This document shows positions 25,906-34,530 of a stretch of DNA of 64,000 bases, one piece after another (within the stretch, counting starts at the first letter, position 1; every line of letters begins with the position of its first letter). The stretch is from positions 40,203 through 104,202 of the forward strand of contig DATBFJ010000117.1 in assembly GCA_036558545.1 (NCBI GenBank), in the 5' to 3' direction. A model generated the notes under the pieces. The model did no database searches. It was not told where the DNA came from and saw only the letters and a program-made list of their open reading frames with translations. Source of the DNA: JALYGJ01 sp036558545. Lineage in GTDB: Bacteria > Chloroflexota > Limnocylindria > Limnocylindrales > CSP1-4. Position numbers and translations under genes: made by a program.

Positions 25906-26688
25906 GTGGGCGACGTCATCGCTTGCGCGAACCAAAAGGGCGGCGTCGGCAAGACCACAACTGTCATCAATCTCGCGACCTATCTGGCGCTCGACAGACG
26001 TCGGGTGCTCGTCGTTGACCTCGACCCTCAGGGCAATGCCACGAGCGGCCTCGGCTTCGACCGAGCATCTGCACAAACGTCGATCTATCCGGCGCTCACG
26101 GACGGCCTTGGGGCGCGCGAACTCATTCAGCCAACTCAGATCGATGGTCTCTGGCTCATTCCATCAGGCAGGGACCTCGCCGGAGCAGAGGTTGAGCTGG
26201 TGGAGATGCCAGGCCGGGAACACAAGCTTCAGCAAGCGCTGGGTGATCTGCGGACGCAATTCGACTTCATCCTGCTGGATTGTCCGCCGGCCGTCGGGTT
26301 GCTGACGGTGAACGCGCTGACCGCTGCGGACGCAGTCCTCGTGCCGATTCAATGTGAGTACTACGCCCTGGAGGGCCTGAGTCAACTGCTATCAACAATC
26401 GATCTCGTTCGTGACAACCTCAACCCGCGACTTCAACTTGCGGGCGTGCTGCTGACAATGTTTGACGGTCGCACGACCCTATCGGCCGATGTTGCTGCCG
26501 AGGTGCGTCGACACCTTGGCCAGTCGGTCTTCCGCACGGTGGTGCCGCGTTCGGTCCGTCTTGCCGAAGCCCCAAGCTACGGCCGGCCGATCGCCCGGTA
26601 CAGCCCCGAATCGCGAGGCGCGCAGGCGTACAGAGCGCTTGCCGAAGAGGTACTCGAGCGCGCACCAGCGCAGGCGGTCAGCGCGTGA
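25906..26688 (+). CDS. parA: Chromosome-partitioning ATPase ParA (Soj)
   Basis: 260 residues, GTG start. Deviant Walker A KGGVGKTTTVINLA at the N-terminus, A' motif VVDLDPQGNATSGLG, Walker B FILLDCPPAVGLLTVNAL. No N-terminal HTH, so it is the short chromosomal (Soj-like) type that binds DNA non-specifically as an ATP dimer. First gene of the parA-parB-gyrB-gyrA run; TGA overlaps the parB GTG. Confidence 0.95.
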   Translation: MGDVIACANQKGGVGKTTTVINLATYLALDRRRVLVVDLDPQGNATSGLGFDRASAQTSIYPALTDGLGARELIQPTQIDGLWLIPSGRDLAGAEVELVEMPGREHKLQQALGDLRTQFDFILLDCPPAVGLLTVNALTAADAVLVPIQCEYYALEGLSQLLSTIDLVRDNLNPRLQLAGVLLTMFDGRTTLSADVAAEVRRHLGQSVFRTVVPRSVRLAEAPSYGRPIARYSPESRGAQAYRALAEEVLERAPAQAVSA

Positions 26689-27542
26689 CTACCGAGGTGC
26701 GCCGTTCGAACACAGGCTTGGGGCGCGGCCTCGCGGCACTTATTCCGCAGCGCAGCGAGCCACAGTCGAGCGTCGACCTGCCCATCTCGGCGATTTCGCG
26801 CAATCCGTATCAGCCGCGCGAACAGTTCGAGCAGTCTCAGCTCGACGAGCTGGCCGCGAGCATTGCCGAGCACGGCGTCCTTCAGCCAATCTTGGTCAGC
26901 GAAGTTTCGGGCGGATACCAGCTGATCGCGGGCGAGCGGCGTCTGCGCGCCGCGCAGCTGGCCGGACTCGAAAGGATTCCCGCCCTGGTCCGATCCGCCG
27001 ATGACAGCGCACATCTGGCGTGGGCCCTGATAGAGAACCTGCAGCGCTCCGATCTCAATCCGCTCGAAGAGGCGGCCGCGTATCGGCGTCTCATCGACGA
27101 GTTCTCGCTCAGCCACGACGAGGTCGCCAACCGCGTCGGCAAGTCGCGCTCGGCGGTGGCCAACACCATGCGCCTGCTCGACCTCGCGCCAGAGGTCAAG
27201 GACGCTCTGTTGCGCGGCGCGATCTCAGAAGGACATGCCCGCGCCATCGCCGGCATTGACGACCTCGGGCAGCAGGCCGCCGTTTCGATGGATGTCGAAT
27301 CGCGCGGCCTGTCGGTGCGTCAAACTGAAGAGCTGGTTCGACGGTTGCGAAAGGAGCGGCCAGCGAAAACGCCTCGTCAGCGCGCTCCTGACGTGGAAAG
27401 GCTCGAGTCGGCGCTACGCGACTCGCTGGCGACGAAGGTGACGATCAACACCGCACGCAGGGGCGGCCGCATCACGATTGAGTACTACGACGAGGATGAT
27501 CTGGAACGGCTGTACGAACGACTGACAGGGGGCAAGCCATGA
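26685..27542 (+). CDS. parB: Chromosome-partitioning CTPase ParB (Spo0J)
   Basis: 285 residues, GTG start overlapping parA. N-terminal GLGRGLAALIP is the ParA-interacting segment; the CTP-binding domain contains PYQPREQFEQSQLDELAASIAEHGVLQPILV and AGERRLRAAQLAGL; the parS-binding HTH is SHDEVANRVGKSRSAVANTMRLLDL; a C-terminal dimerisation helix region follows (EYYDEDDLERLYERL). Its target sites lie just upstream of parA. Confidence 0.95.
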   Translation: MTTEVRRSNTGLGRGLAALIPQRSEPQSSVDLPISAISRNPYQPREQFEQSQLDELAASIAEHGVLQPILVSEVSGGYQLIAGERRLRAAQLAGLERIPALVRSADDSAHLAWALIENLQRSDLNPLEEAAAYRRLIDEFSLSHDEVANRVGKSRSAVANTMRLLDLAPEVKDALLRGAISEGHARAIAGIDDLGQQAAVSMDVESRGLSVRQTEELVRRLRKERPAKTPRQRAPDVERLESALRDSLATKVTINTARRGGRITIEYYDEDDLERLYERLTGGKP

Positions 27543-29518
27543 CCGATTCGGTCGCTCAGAAGCCGGACACCACGGCCGGCAACGGGCGGCGCGGACGCGG
27601 TGCCGCCCAGTCAGGGACGGCGGCGTACACGGCCGAGAGCATCCAGGTCCTCGAAGGCCTCGAAGCCGTTCGGCGGCGGCCCGGCATGTACATCGGCTCA
27701 ACGGATACGCGCGGCCTCCACCACCTCGTCACAGAGGTCGTCGACAACTCGATCGATGAGGCGATGGCCGGCCATGCCACGCACATCGAAGTCGTCATCA
27801 ACGAGGACGGCAGTGTCACCAACCAGGACAACGGCCGTGGCGTGCCGGTGGGCAAGCAGAAGCAGACGGGGCGCGATGCACTCGAGGTGGTGCACACCGT
27901 TCTCCATGCCGGCGGCAAGTTCGGCGGCGGCGGCTACAAGGTCTCCGGCGGGTTGCACGGCGTGGGCGTGAGCGTCGTAAACGCGCTTTCGGAGTGGCTC
28001 TACGTCGAATCGGCGCGCGACGGCAAAATCTGGCGACAGGAATACCAGCGCGGCAAGCCAACGACCACAGTCAAGGCCATCGGCCCGTCTGCAGGTCGGA
28101 CTGGCACGATGACGTCCTTCAAACCAGATGCCCAGATTTTCGAAACGACCGAATTCAGCTTTGACGCGATCGCGCAACGGTTACGCGAGTCCGCCTACCT
28201 GAACAAGGGCGTCTGGATCAAGCTCGTCGATGCCCGGATGAGGCCGATCCGCGAGAAGTCCTTCTACTTCGAGGGCGGATTGATCAGCTTCGTTCGCCAC
28301 TTGAACAATGGCCGCGACGTCCTCCATCCGCTGCCCATCTACGTCGAGAAGCGCGACGGCACGACCCAGATCGAGGCCGCGTTGCAGTACAACGACGGCT
28401 ACAGCGAGAGCGTCTTCGCCTACGCAAACAACATCAATACCGTCGATGGCGGTACCCACGTAACGGGTTTTCGCGCAGCCCTCACGAGCTCGCTCAACGA
28501 CTACGCGCGCAAGAACGCCATCCTCAAGGACAACGACGCCAACCTTTCGGGTGACGATGTTCGCGAAGGACTGACCGCGGTCATCTCGGTCAAGCTCATG
28601 GAGCCCCAGTTCGAGGGCCAGACAAAGGCCAAGCTGGGGAATGCCGAGGTCAAAGGCCAGGTCCAGGCTGCGCTGACCGAGGGTATCAACCAGTACCTCG
28701 AGGAAAACCCGCAGGACGCGCGCCGGATCATCGAGAAGTCGCTGACCGCGGCCCGAGCGCGCGAAGCCGCGCGCAAGGCGCGCGACCTCGTCATTCGCAA
28801 GAGCGCACTCGAGGGCAGTGCCCTGCCCGGCAAGCTGGCGGACTGCCAGGAACGAGATCCGGCACGGAGCGAGCTGTTCATCGTCGAGGGCGACAGTGCC
28901 GGTGGCTCAGCCAAGCAGGGCCGCGACCGTCACTTCCAGGCGGTGCTGCCGATGTTCGGCAAGATGCTCAACGTCGAGAAGGCGCGCATTGACAAGGTGC
29001 TCTCGAGCGAGAAGATCCGGCCACTCATCATCGCCCTGGGTGCGGGCATCGGCGAAACGTTCGACATCGCCAAGCTGCGCTATCACAAGATCATCCTGCT
29101 CGCCGATGCAGACGTTGACGGTGCCCACATCCGGACGCTGCTGATGACCTTCTTCTACCGCCATATGCCCGAAGTTGTGGAGGGTGGGCATCTGTTCATC
29201 GCCCAGCCGCCGCTTTATCGCATCAGCACAGGCAAGGTCACCCGCTATGCCCAGGACGACAAGGACCGTGAGCGTGTGATCAAGGACTTCAAGGCCAAGA
29301 ACCTCTCCATCCAGCGCTTCAAGGGCCTCGGCGAGATGAACGCCGAGCAGCTCTGGGAGACGACCATGAACCCGGCCACGCGGACATTGCTGCGGGCCGA
29401 TATCGACGACGCCGCGGAGGCCGACCGCATCTTCTCGACGTTGATGGGCGAGAAGGTCGAACCGCGCCGTGACTTCATCAAGGCGCGTGCCCGGCAGGTC
29501 CAGAACCTCGATGTCTGA
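27539..29518 (+). CDS. gyrB: DNA gyrase subunit B
   Basis: 659 residues. GHKL ATPase (VDNSIDEAMAGHA, NGRGVPVG, GGLHGVGVSVVNALS), transducer with the EGQTKAKLGN (QTK) loop, and TOPRIM domain (VEGDSAGGSAKQGRDR and DADVDGAHIRTLLMTFFYR). The Arg of the coumarin pocket (IWRQEYQRG, equivalent to R136) is kept, so novobiocin sensitivity is expected. ATG overlaps the parB stop. Confidence 0.95.
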   Translation: MTDSVAQKPDTTAGNGRRGRGAAQSGTAAYTAESIQVLEGLEAVRRRPGMYIGSTDTRGLHHLVTEVVDNSIDEAMAGHATHIEVVINEDGSVTNQDNGRGVPVGKQKQTGRDALEVVHTVLHAGGKFGGGGYKVSGGLHGVGVSVVNALSEWLYVESARDGKIWRQEYQRGKPTTTVKAIGPSAGRTGTMTSFKPDAQIFETTEFSFDAIAQRLRESAYLNKGVWIKLVDARMRPIREKSFYFEGGLISFVRHLNNGRDVLHPLPIYVEKRDGTTQIEAALQYNDGYSESVFAYANNINTVDGGTHVTGFRAALTSSLNDYARKNAILKDNDANLSGDDVREGLTAVISVKLMEPQFEGQTKAKLGNAEVKGQVQAALTEGINQYLEENPQDARRIIEKSLTAARAREAARKARDLVIRKSALEGSALPGKLADCQERDPARSELFIVEGDSAGGSAKQGRDRHFQAVLPMFGKMLNVEKARIDKVLSSEKIRPLIIALGAGIGETFDIAKLRYHKIILLADADVDGAHIRTLLMTFFYRHMPEVVEGGHLFIAQPPLYRISTGKVTRYAQDDKDRERVIKDFKAKNLSIQRFKGLGEMNAEQLWETTMNPATRTLLRADIDDAAEADRIFSTLMGEKVEPRRDFIKARARQVQNLDV

Positions 29519-29541
29519 GGCACGCTCCGGAGCGAACCGAT

Positions 29542-30537
29542 TTGTCGTCTGAGGTGACTGCCCGCGCGCAGGCGCTCGTTGCCGAGCGGCTGCCGCAGGC
29601 GCGCGGGCTCGGCGACAGCCTTGGGGAGCTGATCGATTATCCCGAGGAGTTCGTGGAGGCCCTTCGCCACGGCCTCAAGGACCTCGCGGATGAGCCGTAC
29701 CGGCGCGAGCAGGAGCGGGTCAACCCCGGTTCGGGCGCCATCCTCGGTGTTCGTCAGCCGCTGCTGGCGGCAGTGATGCGGCAAATCAGGGCACCCCTCC
29801 ACGAGACCTCCCCGGCACTCGCGCTCAACCTCGCGGAGCGACTCGTGGCCGAGGAAGAGCGCGAGTTCGTGTTCTTCGCCCATTTGGCCCTCGATCGCGT
29901 GTTGCCTCGCGACCCGGAGCGCGCCTGGCAACTGATGCGCCGCATGGCGCGCGATGCCCACGATTGGATCAGCGTCGACACGCTCGCGCCCCTCTTCGCG
30001 CGCGGCATCCTGGCCGAACGCGTGCGCTGGGCGGAGATCGAGCAGCTCGTCTTCTCCGCCAGTGAATGGGAACGGCGCATGGTCGGTGCGACGATCGCAT
30101 CACTGCCGTTCGAGCTGCCGCGCGAGCGCCGTTCGGAGCTTGTCAGCACGCCGGCGCTCGCGCTCATCCGCACGGAGATCGGAGACGCATCCGAGACAGT
30201 GCGCAAGTCGCTCTCGTGGGCCCTCCGCTCATGGCGCGAGGTGGATCCGCGCGGCGTCGATGAGCTGCTCGAAAGCGAGGCACGCCGCGCCTCAGAATCG
30301 AACGACGGTAATCGCGCGTGGGTCATCCGCGACGCCATGAAGGAGCAGCGAACGCCAGTGCCGCAGCCCGTTCAGGCCAGGATTCGCACGCTGCTTGCCG
30401 GTGTACGACGCGCTGCCGGCAACCAGTCAACGAGCGAGGCGTCGCAGATCGCGGCCAAGTTCGTCGGCTTCGAGGGCATGTCGGATTCCGCCGTGGGCAT
30501 CCAGGGCGAGCGTCAGCGCATGGCTGTCGGTCGGTAG
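29542..30537 (+). CDS. HEAT-like repeat protein, possible DNA alkylation repair (AlkD-type) protein
   Basis: 331 residues of all-helical character. The central part (WQLMRRMARDAHDWISVDTLAPLFARGILAERVRWAEIEQLVFSASEWERRMVGATIASLPF) follows the pattern of AlkC/AlkD-type HEAT-like repeat DNA glycosylases (W-x-x-x-D and ENxW/RR-x-x-V-A segments). The start is uncertain: TTG at 29542 or GTG at 29554. Its position between gyrB and gyrA in the same direction suggests co-expression with gyrase. Enzyme activity is not proven by any residue I can see. Confidence 0.6.
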   Translation: MSSEVTARAQALVAERLPQARGLGDSLGELIDYPEEFVEALRHGLKDLADEPYRREQERVNPGSGAILGVRQPLLAAVMRQIRAPLHETSPALALNLAERLVAEEEREFVFFAHLALDRVLPRDPERAWQLMRRMARDAHDWISVDTLAPLFARGILAERVRWAEIEQLVFSASEWERRMVGATIASLPFELPRERRSELVSTPALALIRTEIGDASETVRKSLSWALRSWREVDPRGVDELLESEARRASESNDGNRAWVIRDAMKEQRTPVPQPVQARIRTLLAGVRRAAGNQSTSEASQIAAKFVGFEGMSDSAVGIQGERQRMAVGR

Positions 30538-30565
30538 TCGGGTAACAGGAGCAATCTGAGAGCAG

Positions 30566-33118
30566 ATGACTGAAGAGACCGGGCGAGTGCTGCCCATCCG
30601 CATCGAGGACGAGCTGCGGACCAGCTACCTCGATTACGCGATGAGTGTCATCGTCAGCCGCGCCTTGCCCGACGTCCGCGATGGGCTCAAGCCCGTCCAT
30701 CGCCGGATCCTCTACACGATGCACGAGATGGGGCTGACCTCCGCGGCCAGCTACCGCAAGTGCGCCGCGATCGTCGGCGACGTGATGGGCAAGTACCACC
30801 CGCACGGCGACGTGGCGCTCTACGACGCCCTCGTCCGCCTCGCTCAAACGTTCTCGCTGCGCTATCCGCTCATCGACGGCCAGGGCAACTTCGGATCTGT
30901 CGATGGCGATCCGCCGGCCGCGATGAGGTACACGGAGGCGCGCATGACGGCGATCGCCGCCGAAGTGCTCGCCGACATCGACAAGCAGACCGTCGACTTC
31001 GTCGAGAACTACGACGGCACGCGCATGCAGCCCCAGGTGCTGCCGGCGAAGTTGCCCAACCTTCTGGTCAACGGCTCCACGGGCATCGCCGTGGGTATGG
31101 CGACAAACATCCCTCCTCATCACCTGGGTGAGATAGCCGACGCGACGATCGCCCTGATCGATACGCCGTCGCTGACCAACGACGAGTTGTGCAATTTCGT
31201 CAACGGCCCGGACTTCCCCACCGGCGCCACGATCTTCCGTTTCGAGGAGCGGCGCAACTCGATGACGGGTCAGCGCGAGCGAATCGATGCAATCCGTGAG
31301 ATGTACGCCCACGGTCGGGGCCGAGTCGTGATGCAGGCCGCGGTCTCGTTCGAGGAAACTCGTCAGCAGCGCACTGCAATCGTGGTCACGGAGCTTCCCT
31401 ATCAGGTCAACAAGGCGAGCCTCGCGGAGAAGATCGCCGACCTCGTGCAGCAGAAGAAGATCGAAGGCATCGCCGACATACGCGATGAGTCCGATCGCGA
31501 CGGCATGCGCCTGGTCATCGAGTGCAAGCGCGACGCTGCCCCACGCAAGGTGCTCAACAACCTGTTCAAGCACACCGCGCTGAAGCTCGCCTACAACATG
31601 AACATGCTGGCCCTCGTGGACGGCCAGCCCCAGACTCTGCCGCTCAAGGCCGTGCTGCAGCACCACATCGACTGGCGCCGCGAGGTTGTTCGTCGGCGCA
31701 CAGAGTTCGATCTGGGCAAGGCGCGAGATCGGGCGCACATCCTCGAGGGGCTCAAGATCGCCCTCGACAACCTCGATGCGGTCATCAAGACGATCCGCGA
31801 GAGTGCCGATGTTGATACGGCGCGTAGCAACCTTATTTCACGATTCTCATTGTCCGAGATCCAGGCGAACGCGATCCTCGAGATGCAGCTGCGTCGGCTG
31901 GCAGCGCTGGAGCGAAAGAAGATCGAGGACGAGTACCTCGCAACGATCAAGCTCATCGCCGAACTCGAGGACATCCTCGCAAATCCGGCACGCGTGCTGG
32001 CGATCATCAAGGACGAGCTGCGTGAGATGGCCTCGAAATACGCCGGGTCCCGACTCACTCGTGTCGAGGGAGACTCGGACCGCGAGCTGACCGACGAGGA
32101 CCTCATCGCGCAGGAAGATGTCGTCATCACCGTCACCGCACGTGACTACATCAAGCGCCAGCCACTGGCGACGTACCGCCGCCAGGCCCGCGGGGGCAAG
32201 GGCAAGATCGGCGCGACGACCGTCGAGGAGGACGCGCTGCGCCATCTCCTGGTGGCCAATACCCATGATTGGGCGCTCTTCTTCACCAACCGCGGGCGAG
32301 TCTTCTCGACCAAGGTTCATCACATCCAGGACGCGAGCCGGACCGCGAAGGGAACACCGATCATCAACCTCGAAGGCGTGCAGGTCGATCCCGGAGAACG
32401 CGTGCTGGCGGTTGTCTGCATCCCGAACTTCGAGAAGGGCAGCAACATGGTCATGGCTACCCGCCGCGGCATCGTCAAGAAGACTCCGATTGAGCAGTTC
32501 GAGCGTGTTCGCTCGACCGGCATCCGCGCGATCACTGTGGCCGACGACGATGAGCTGGCATGGGCGGCGGTCTCGTCGGGTGACGATGACATCATCCTCG
32601 CCTCGTCGATGGGCCGAATCGGTCGATTTAACGAACGCGAGGTTCGACCAATGGGCCGCGATGCGGCTGGAGTCATCGGCATTCGGCTGGCAAAGGCAGG
32701 CGATCAGGTCGTGGGCATGGGCATCGTCAAGCCGGGCAATGACATCCTCGTCCTGAGCGAGACGGGCTATGGCAAGCGCGTCGCTGCAACGGCTTTCAAC
32801 AGAAAACATCGCGGCGGACAGGGCGTGACGCTCATCCCGATCGAGGGTGGCAAGACCGGGCGCGTCGCGGCGGTCGAGCTCGTCGACGAGACGGATGAAG
32901 AGCTCCTGCTGATCAGCAAGAGCGGCCAGGTCGTGCGCACGGACGTCGACAGCGTCAACCGCTACGGCTCCCAGGCGCGCGGCGTCATCGTGATGAGACT
33001 CAACGAAGGCGACGAAGTCGCGGGAATCGCCGTCTTCCGGGCCGAAAATCGCGAAGACAACCCCGTGACAGATGGCAGTGACATGCCCGACAATGGCGCC
33101 CCGTCGGGAGGGCCATAG
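30566..33118 (+). CDS. gyrA: DNA gyrase subunit A with Val at the quinolone position 83
   Basis: 850 residues. Breakage-reunion domain with catalytic Tyr122 (MRYTEARM) and the quinolone-resistance-determining region YHPHGDVALYDALVRLAQ; residue 83 (E. coli numbering, which coincides here) is Val, and Asp87 is kept. The C-terminal half carries the beta-pinwheel DNA-wrapping blades and GyrA-box QRRQARGGKG-like stretch (YRRQARGGKGKIGATT), which identifies GyrA rather than ParC. No ParC/ParE in the window. Confidence 0.95.
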   Translation: MTEETGRVLPIRIEDELRTSYLDYAMSVIVSRALPDVRDGLKPVHRRILYTMHEMGLTSAASYRKCAAIVGDVMGKYHPHGDVALYDALVRLAQTFSLRYPLIDGQGNFGSVDGDPPAAMRYTEARMTAIAAEVLADIDKQTVDFVENYDGTRMQPQVLPAKLPNLLVNGSTGIAVGMATNIPPHHLGEIADATIALIDTPSLTNDELCNFVNGPDFPTGATIFRFEERRNSMTGQRERIDAIREMYAHGRGRVVMQAAVSFEETRQQRTAIVVTELPYQVNKASLAEKIADLVQQKKIEGIADIRDESDRDGMRLVIECKRDAAPRKVLNNLFKHTALKLAYNMNMLALVDGQPQTLPLKAVLQHHIDWRREVVRRRTEFDLGKARDRAHILEGLKIALDNLDAVIKTIRESADVDTARSNLISRFSLSEIQANAILEMQLRRLAALERKKIEDEYLATIKLIAELEDILANPARVLAIIKDELREMASKYAGSRLTRVEGDSDRELTDEDLIAQEDVVITVTARDYIKRQPLATYRRQARGGKGKIGATTVEEDALRHLLVANTHDWALFFTNRGRVFSTKVHHIQDASRTAKGTPIINLEGVQVDPGERVLAVVCIPNFEKGSNMVMATRRGIVKKTPIEQFERVRSTGIRAITVADDDELAWAAVSSGDDDIILASSMGRIGRFNEREVRPMGRDAAGVIGIRLAKAGDQVVGMGIVKPGNDILVLSETGYGKRVAATAFNRKHRGGQGVTLIPIEGGKTGRVAAVELVDETDEELLLISKSGQVVRTDVDSVNRYGSQARGVIVMRLNEGDEVAGIAVFRAENREDNPVTDGSDMPDNGAPSGGP

Positions 33119-33121
33119 TCC

Positions 33122-34225
33122 GTGACCGCTTTCGGCAGCCGTGCCATGAACCCGTATACGAGCGACCAGTTCGACCTGTACACGGGCAACGCGAATCCAG
33201 ACCTCGCGCGCAGGATCGCGCGCTACCTTGGCCGTGACCTCGGCAATGTCGAGGTGTTCGAGTTCGCCAACGAGAACATCTTCGTCAAGATCGAGGACAA
33301 CGCGCGCGACCGGGACGTGTTCATCATCCAGCCCACGAATCGGCCGGTGCAGAAGTCGATCATGGAGCTGCTGATCATGATCGACGCGTTCAAGCGTGCC
33401 AGCGCAGGCCGCATCACGGCCGTCATCCCGTATTACGCCTACGGCCGATCGGACAAGAAGGACCAGCCTCGCGTGCCGATTACTGCCCGTCTCGTAGCGG
33501 ACATGATCAGCGTCGCGGGTGCGGATCGACTGCTCACAATGGACCTCCACCAGGGGCAGATCCAGGGTTTCTTCAACATTCCGGTAGACGAGCTGACGGC
33601 CGTCCACATGCTCTCGAACTACTTCAAGCGCCTCGAGCTCGACGACCTCGTGGTGGTCACGGACCTTGGCTTTGCCAAGCGCGCGCGCACCTTTGCCGAG
33701 ATCCTTGAGGCGCCGCTCGCAGTCATCGAGAAGCGCCGCCAAGGCAACATGGACATGGCCGAGCTGCTCAACGTCATCGGCGAGGTCCGGGGCAAACGCG
33801 CGATCATCGTCGATGACGAGATCGACACGGCGAGCACGCTCATGGAGATCGAGCGCGCGCTCATCCGAGAAGGAGTCACGGAGATCTACGCCTGTGCCAC
33901 GCACGGCGTCCTTTCAGACCCGGCCATCGACAGGCTGCGCAACTCCGAGATCACGGAGGTCGTGATCACAGACACGATCCCACTGCCGCCGGCCAAGCAG
34001 CTGCCGCGTATCAAGGTGCTCTCAGTCGCGCCGCTCATCGGAGAGGCCATTCGCAGGATCCATCGGGGCGAGTCGGTCGGGGCTCTCTTCTCGGAAGACC
34101 TGCAACTCGTCCAGGAGATGCTCCTGTGGGACGAGCAGGACGGCGACGACGACGACGAGACCTTCCCAAAGGCGAAGATCAGCCGCCCGCGCCAGGATGA
34201 GCCCGAAGTGAGCGCGCACCGTTGA
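33122..34225 (+). CDS. prs: Ribose-phosphate pyrophosphokinase
   Basis: 367 residues from GTG (33122); the conserved core starts about residue 16 (FDLYTGNANPDLARRIARYLG), so a later start at the ATG for MNPYTSDQ is possible. Makes PRPP from ribose 5-phosphate and ATP. PRPP-binding loop is IIVDDEIDTASTLMEIERAL near 215-235; also DLHQGQIQGFF. The usual GRQDRKD flexible loop reads GRSDKKDQPRVPITARLVADM. A C-terminal acidic extension (DEQDGDDDDETF...) goes beyond normal length by some 40 residues. Confidence 0.93.
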   Translation: MTAFGSRAMNPYTSDQFDLYTGNANPDLARRIARYLGRDLGNVEVFEFANENIFVKIEDNARDRDVFIIQPTNRPVQKSIMELLIMIDAFKRASAGRITAVIPYYAYGRSDKKDQPRVPITARLVADMISVAGADRLLTMDLHQGQIQGFFNIPVDELTAVHMLSNYFKRLELDDLVVVTDLGFAKRARTFAEILEAPLAVIEKRRQGNMDMAELLNVIGEVRGKRAIIVDDEIDTASTLMEIERALIREGVTEIYACATHGVLSDPAIDRLRNSEITEVVITDTIPLPPAKQLPRIKVLSVAPLIGEAIRRIHRGESVGALFSEDLQLVQEMLLWDEQDGDDDDETFPKAKISRPRQDEPEVSAHR

Positions 34226-34449
34226 GCCTGAAGCTTTATCGTCCCGGACCTGATGGCCTCGAGCCAAATCCGGCCGCGCAGCGAACATGGCGCAGCCGGC
34301 TGGTGTCGCGTCGTTGGGCACCAGCGCCCCTCGAGAACCCGGAACGCGCACCCACGAGCAGCCGCATGGCAGTGCTCTTCTGGGTGGTTCTCGCAACGCT
34401 GACTTTCTTCCTGATCGTCATCGGGTATGGGACCGGTTTCTGGGGCTGA
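34222..34449 (+). CDS. Small single-pass membrane protein
   Basis: 75 residues, TTG start overlapping the prs stop (TTGA). A basic, Pro-rich N-terminal half (LYRPGPDGLEPNPAAQRTW) precedes one C-terminal membrane helix (AVLFWVVLATLTFFLIVIGYGTGFWG). No family recognised. Tight coupling to prs supports a real gene. Confidence 0.6.
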   Translation: MSLKLYRPGPDGLEPNPAAQRTWRSRLVSRRWAPAPLENPERAPTSSRMAVLFWVVLATLTFFLIVIGYGTGFWG

Positions 34450-34530
34450 TTGCGCCAGCGCCCTGCTTGCGGTCATCTTGATCGTGGCGTCTACGCTGTA
34501 ACTCCTCGCCCGTCTCGGAGGGTTTGATAC

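Noticed and set aside
31847..33904. 685-codon open frame on the minus strand opposite gyrA and prs
   Set aside because: Antisense shadow typical of high-GC DNA; both plus-strand genes are certain and the frame has no family features.
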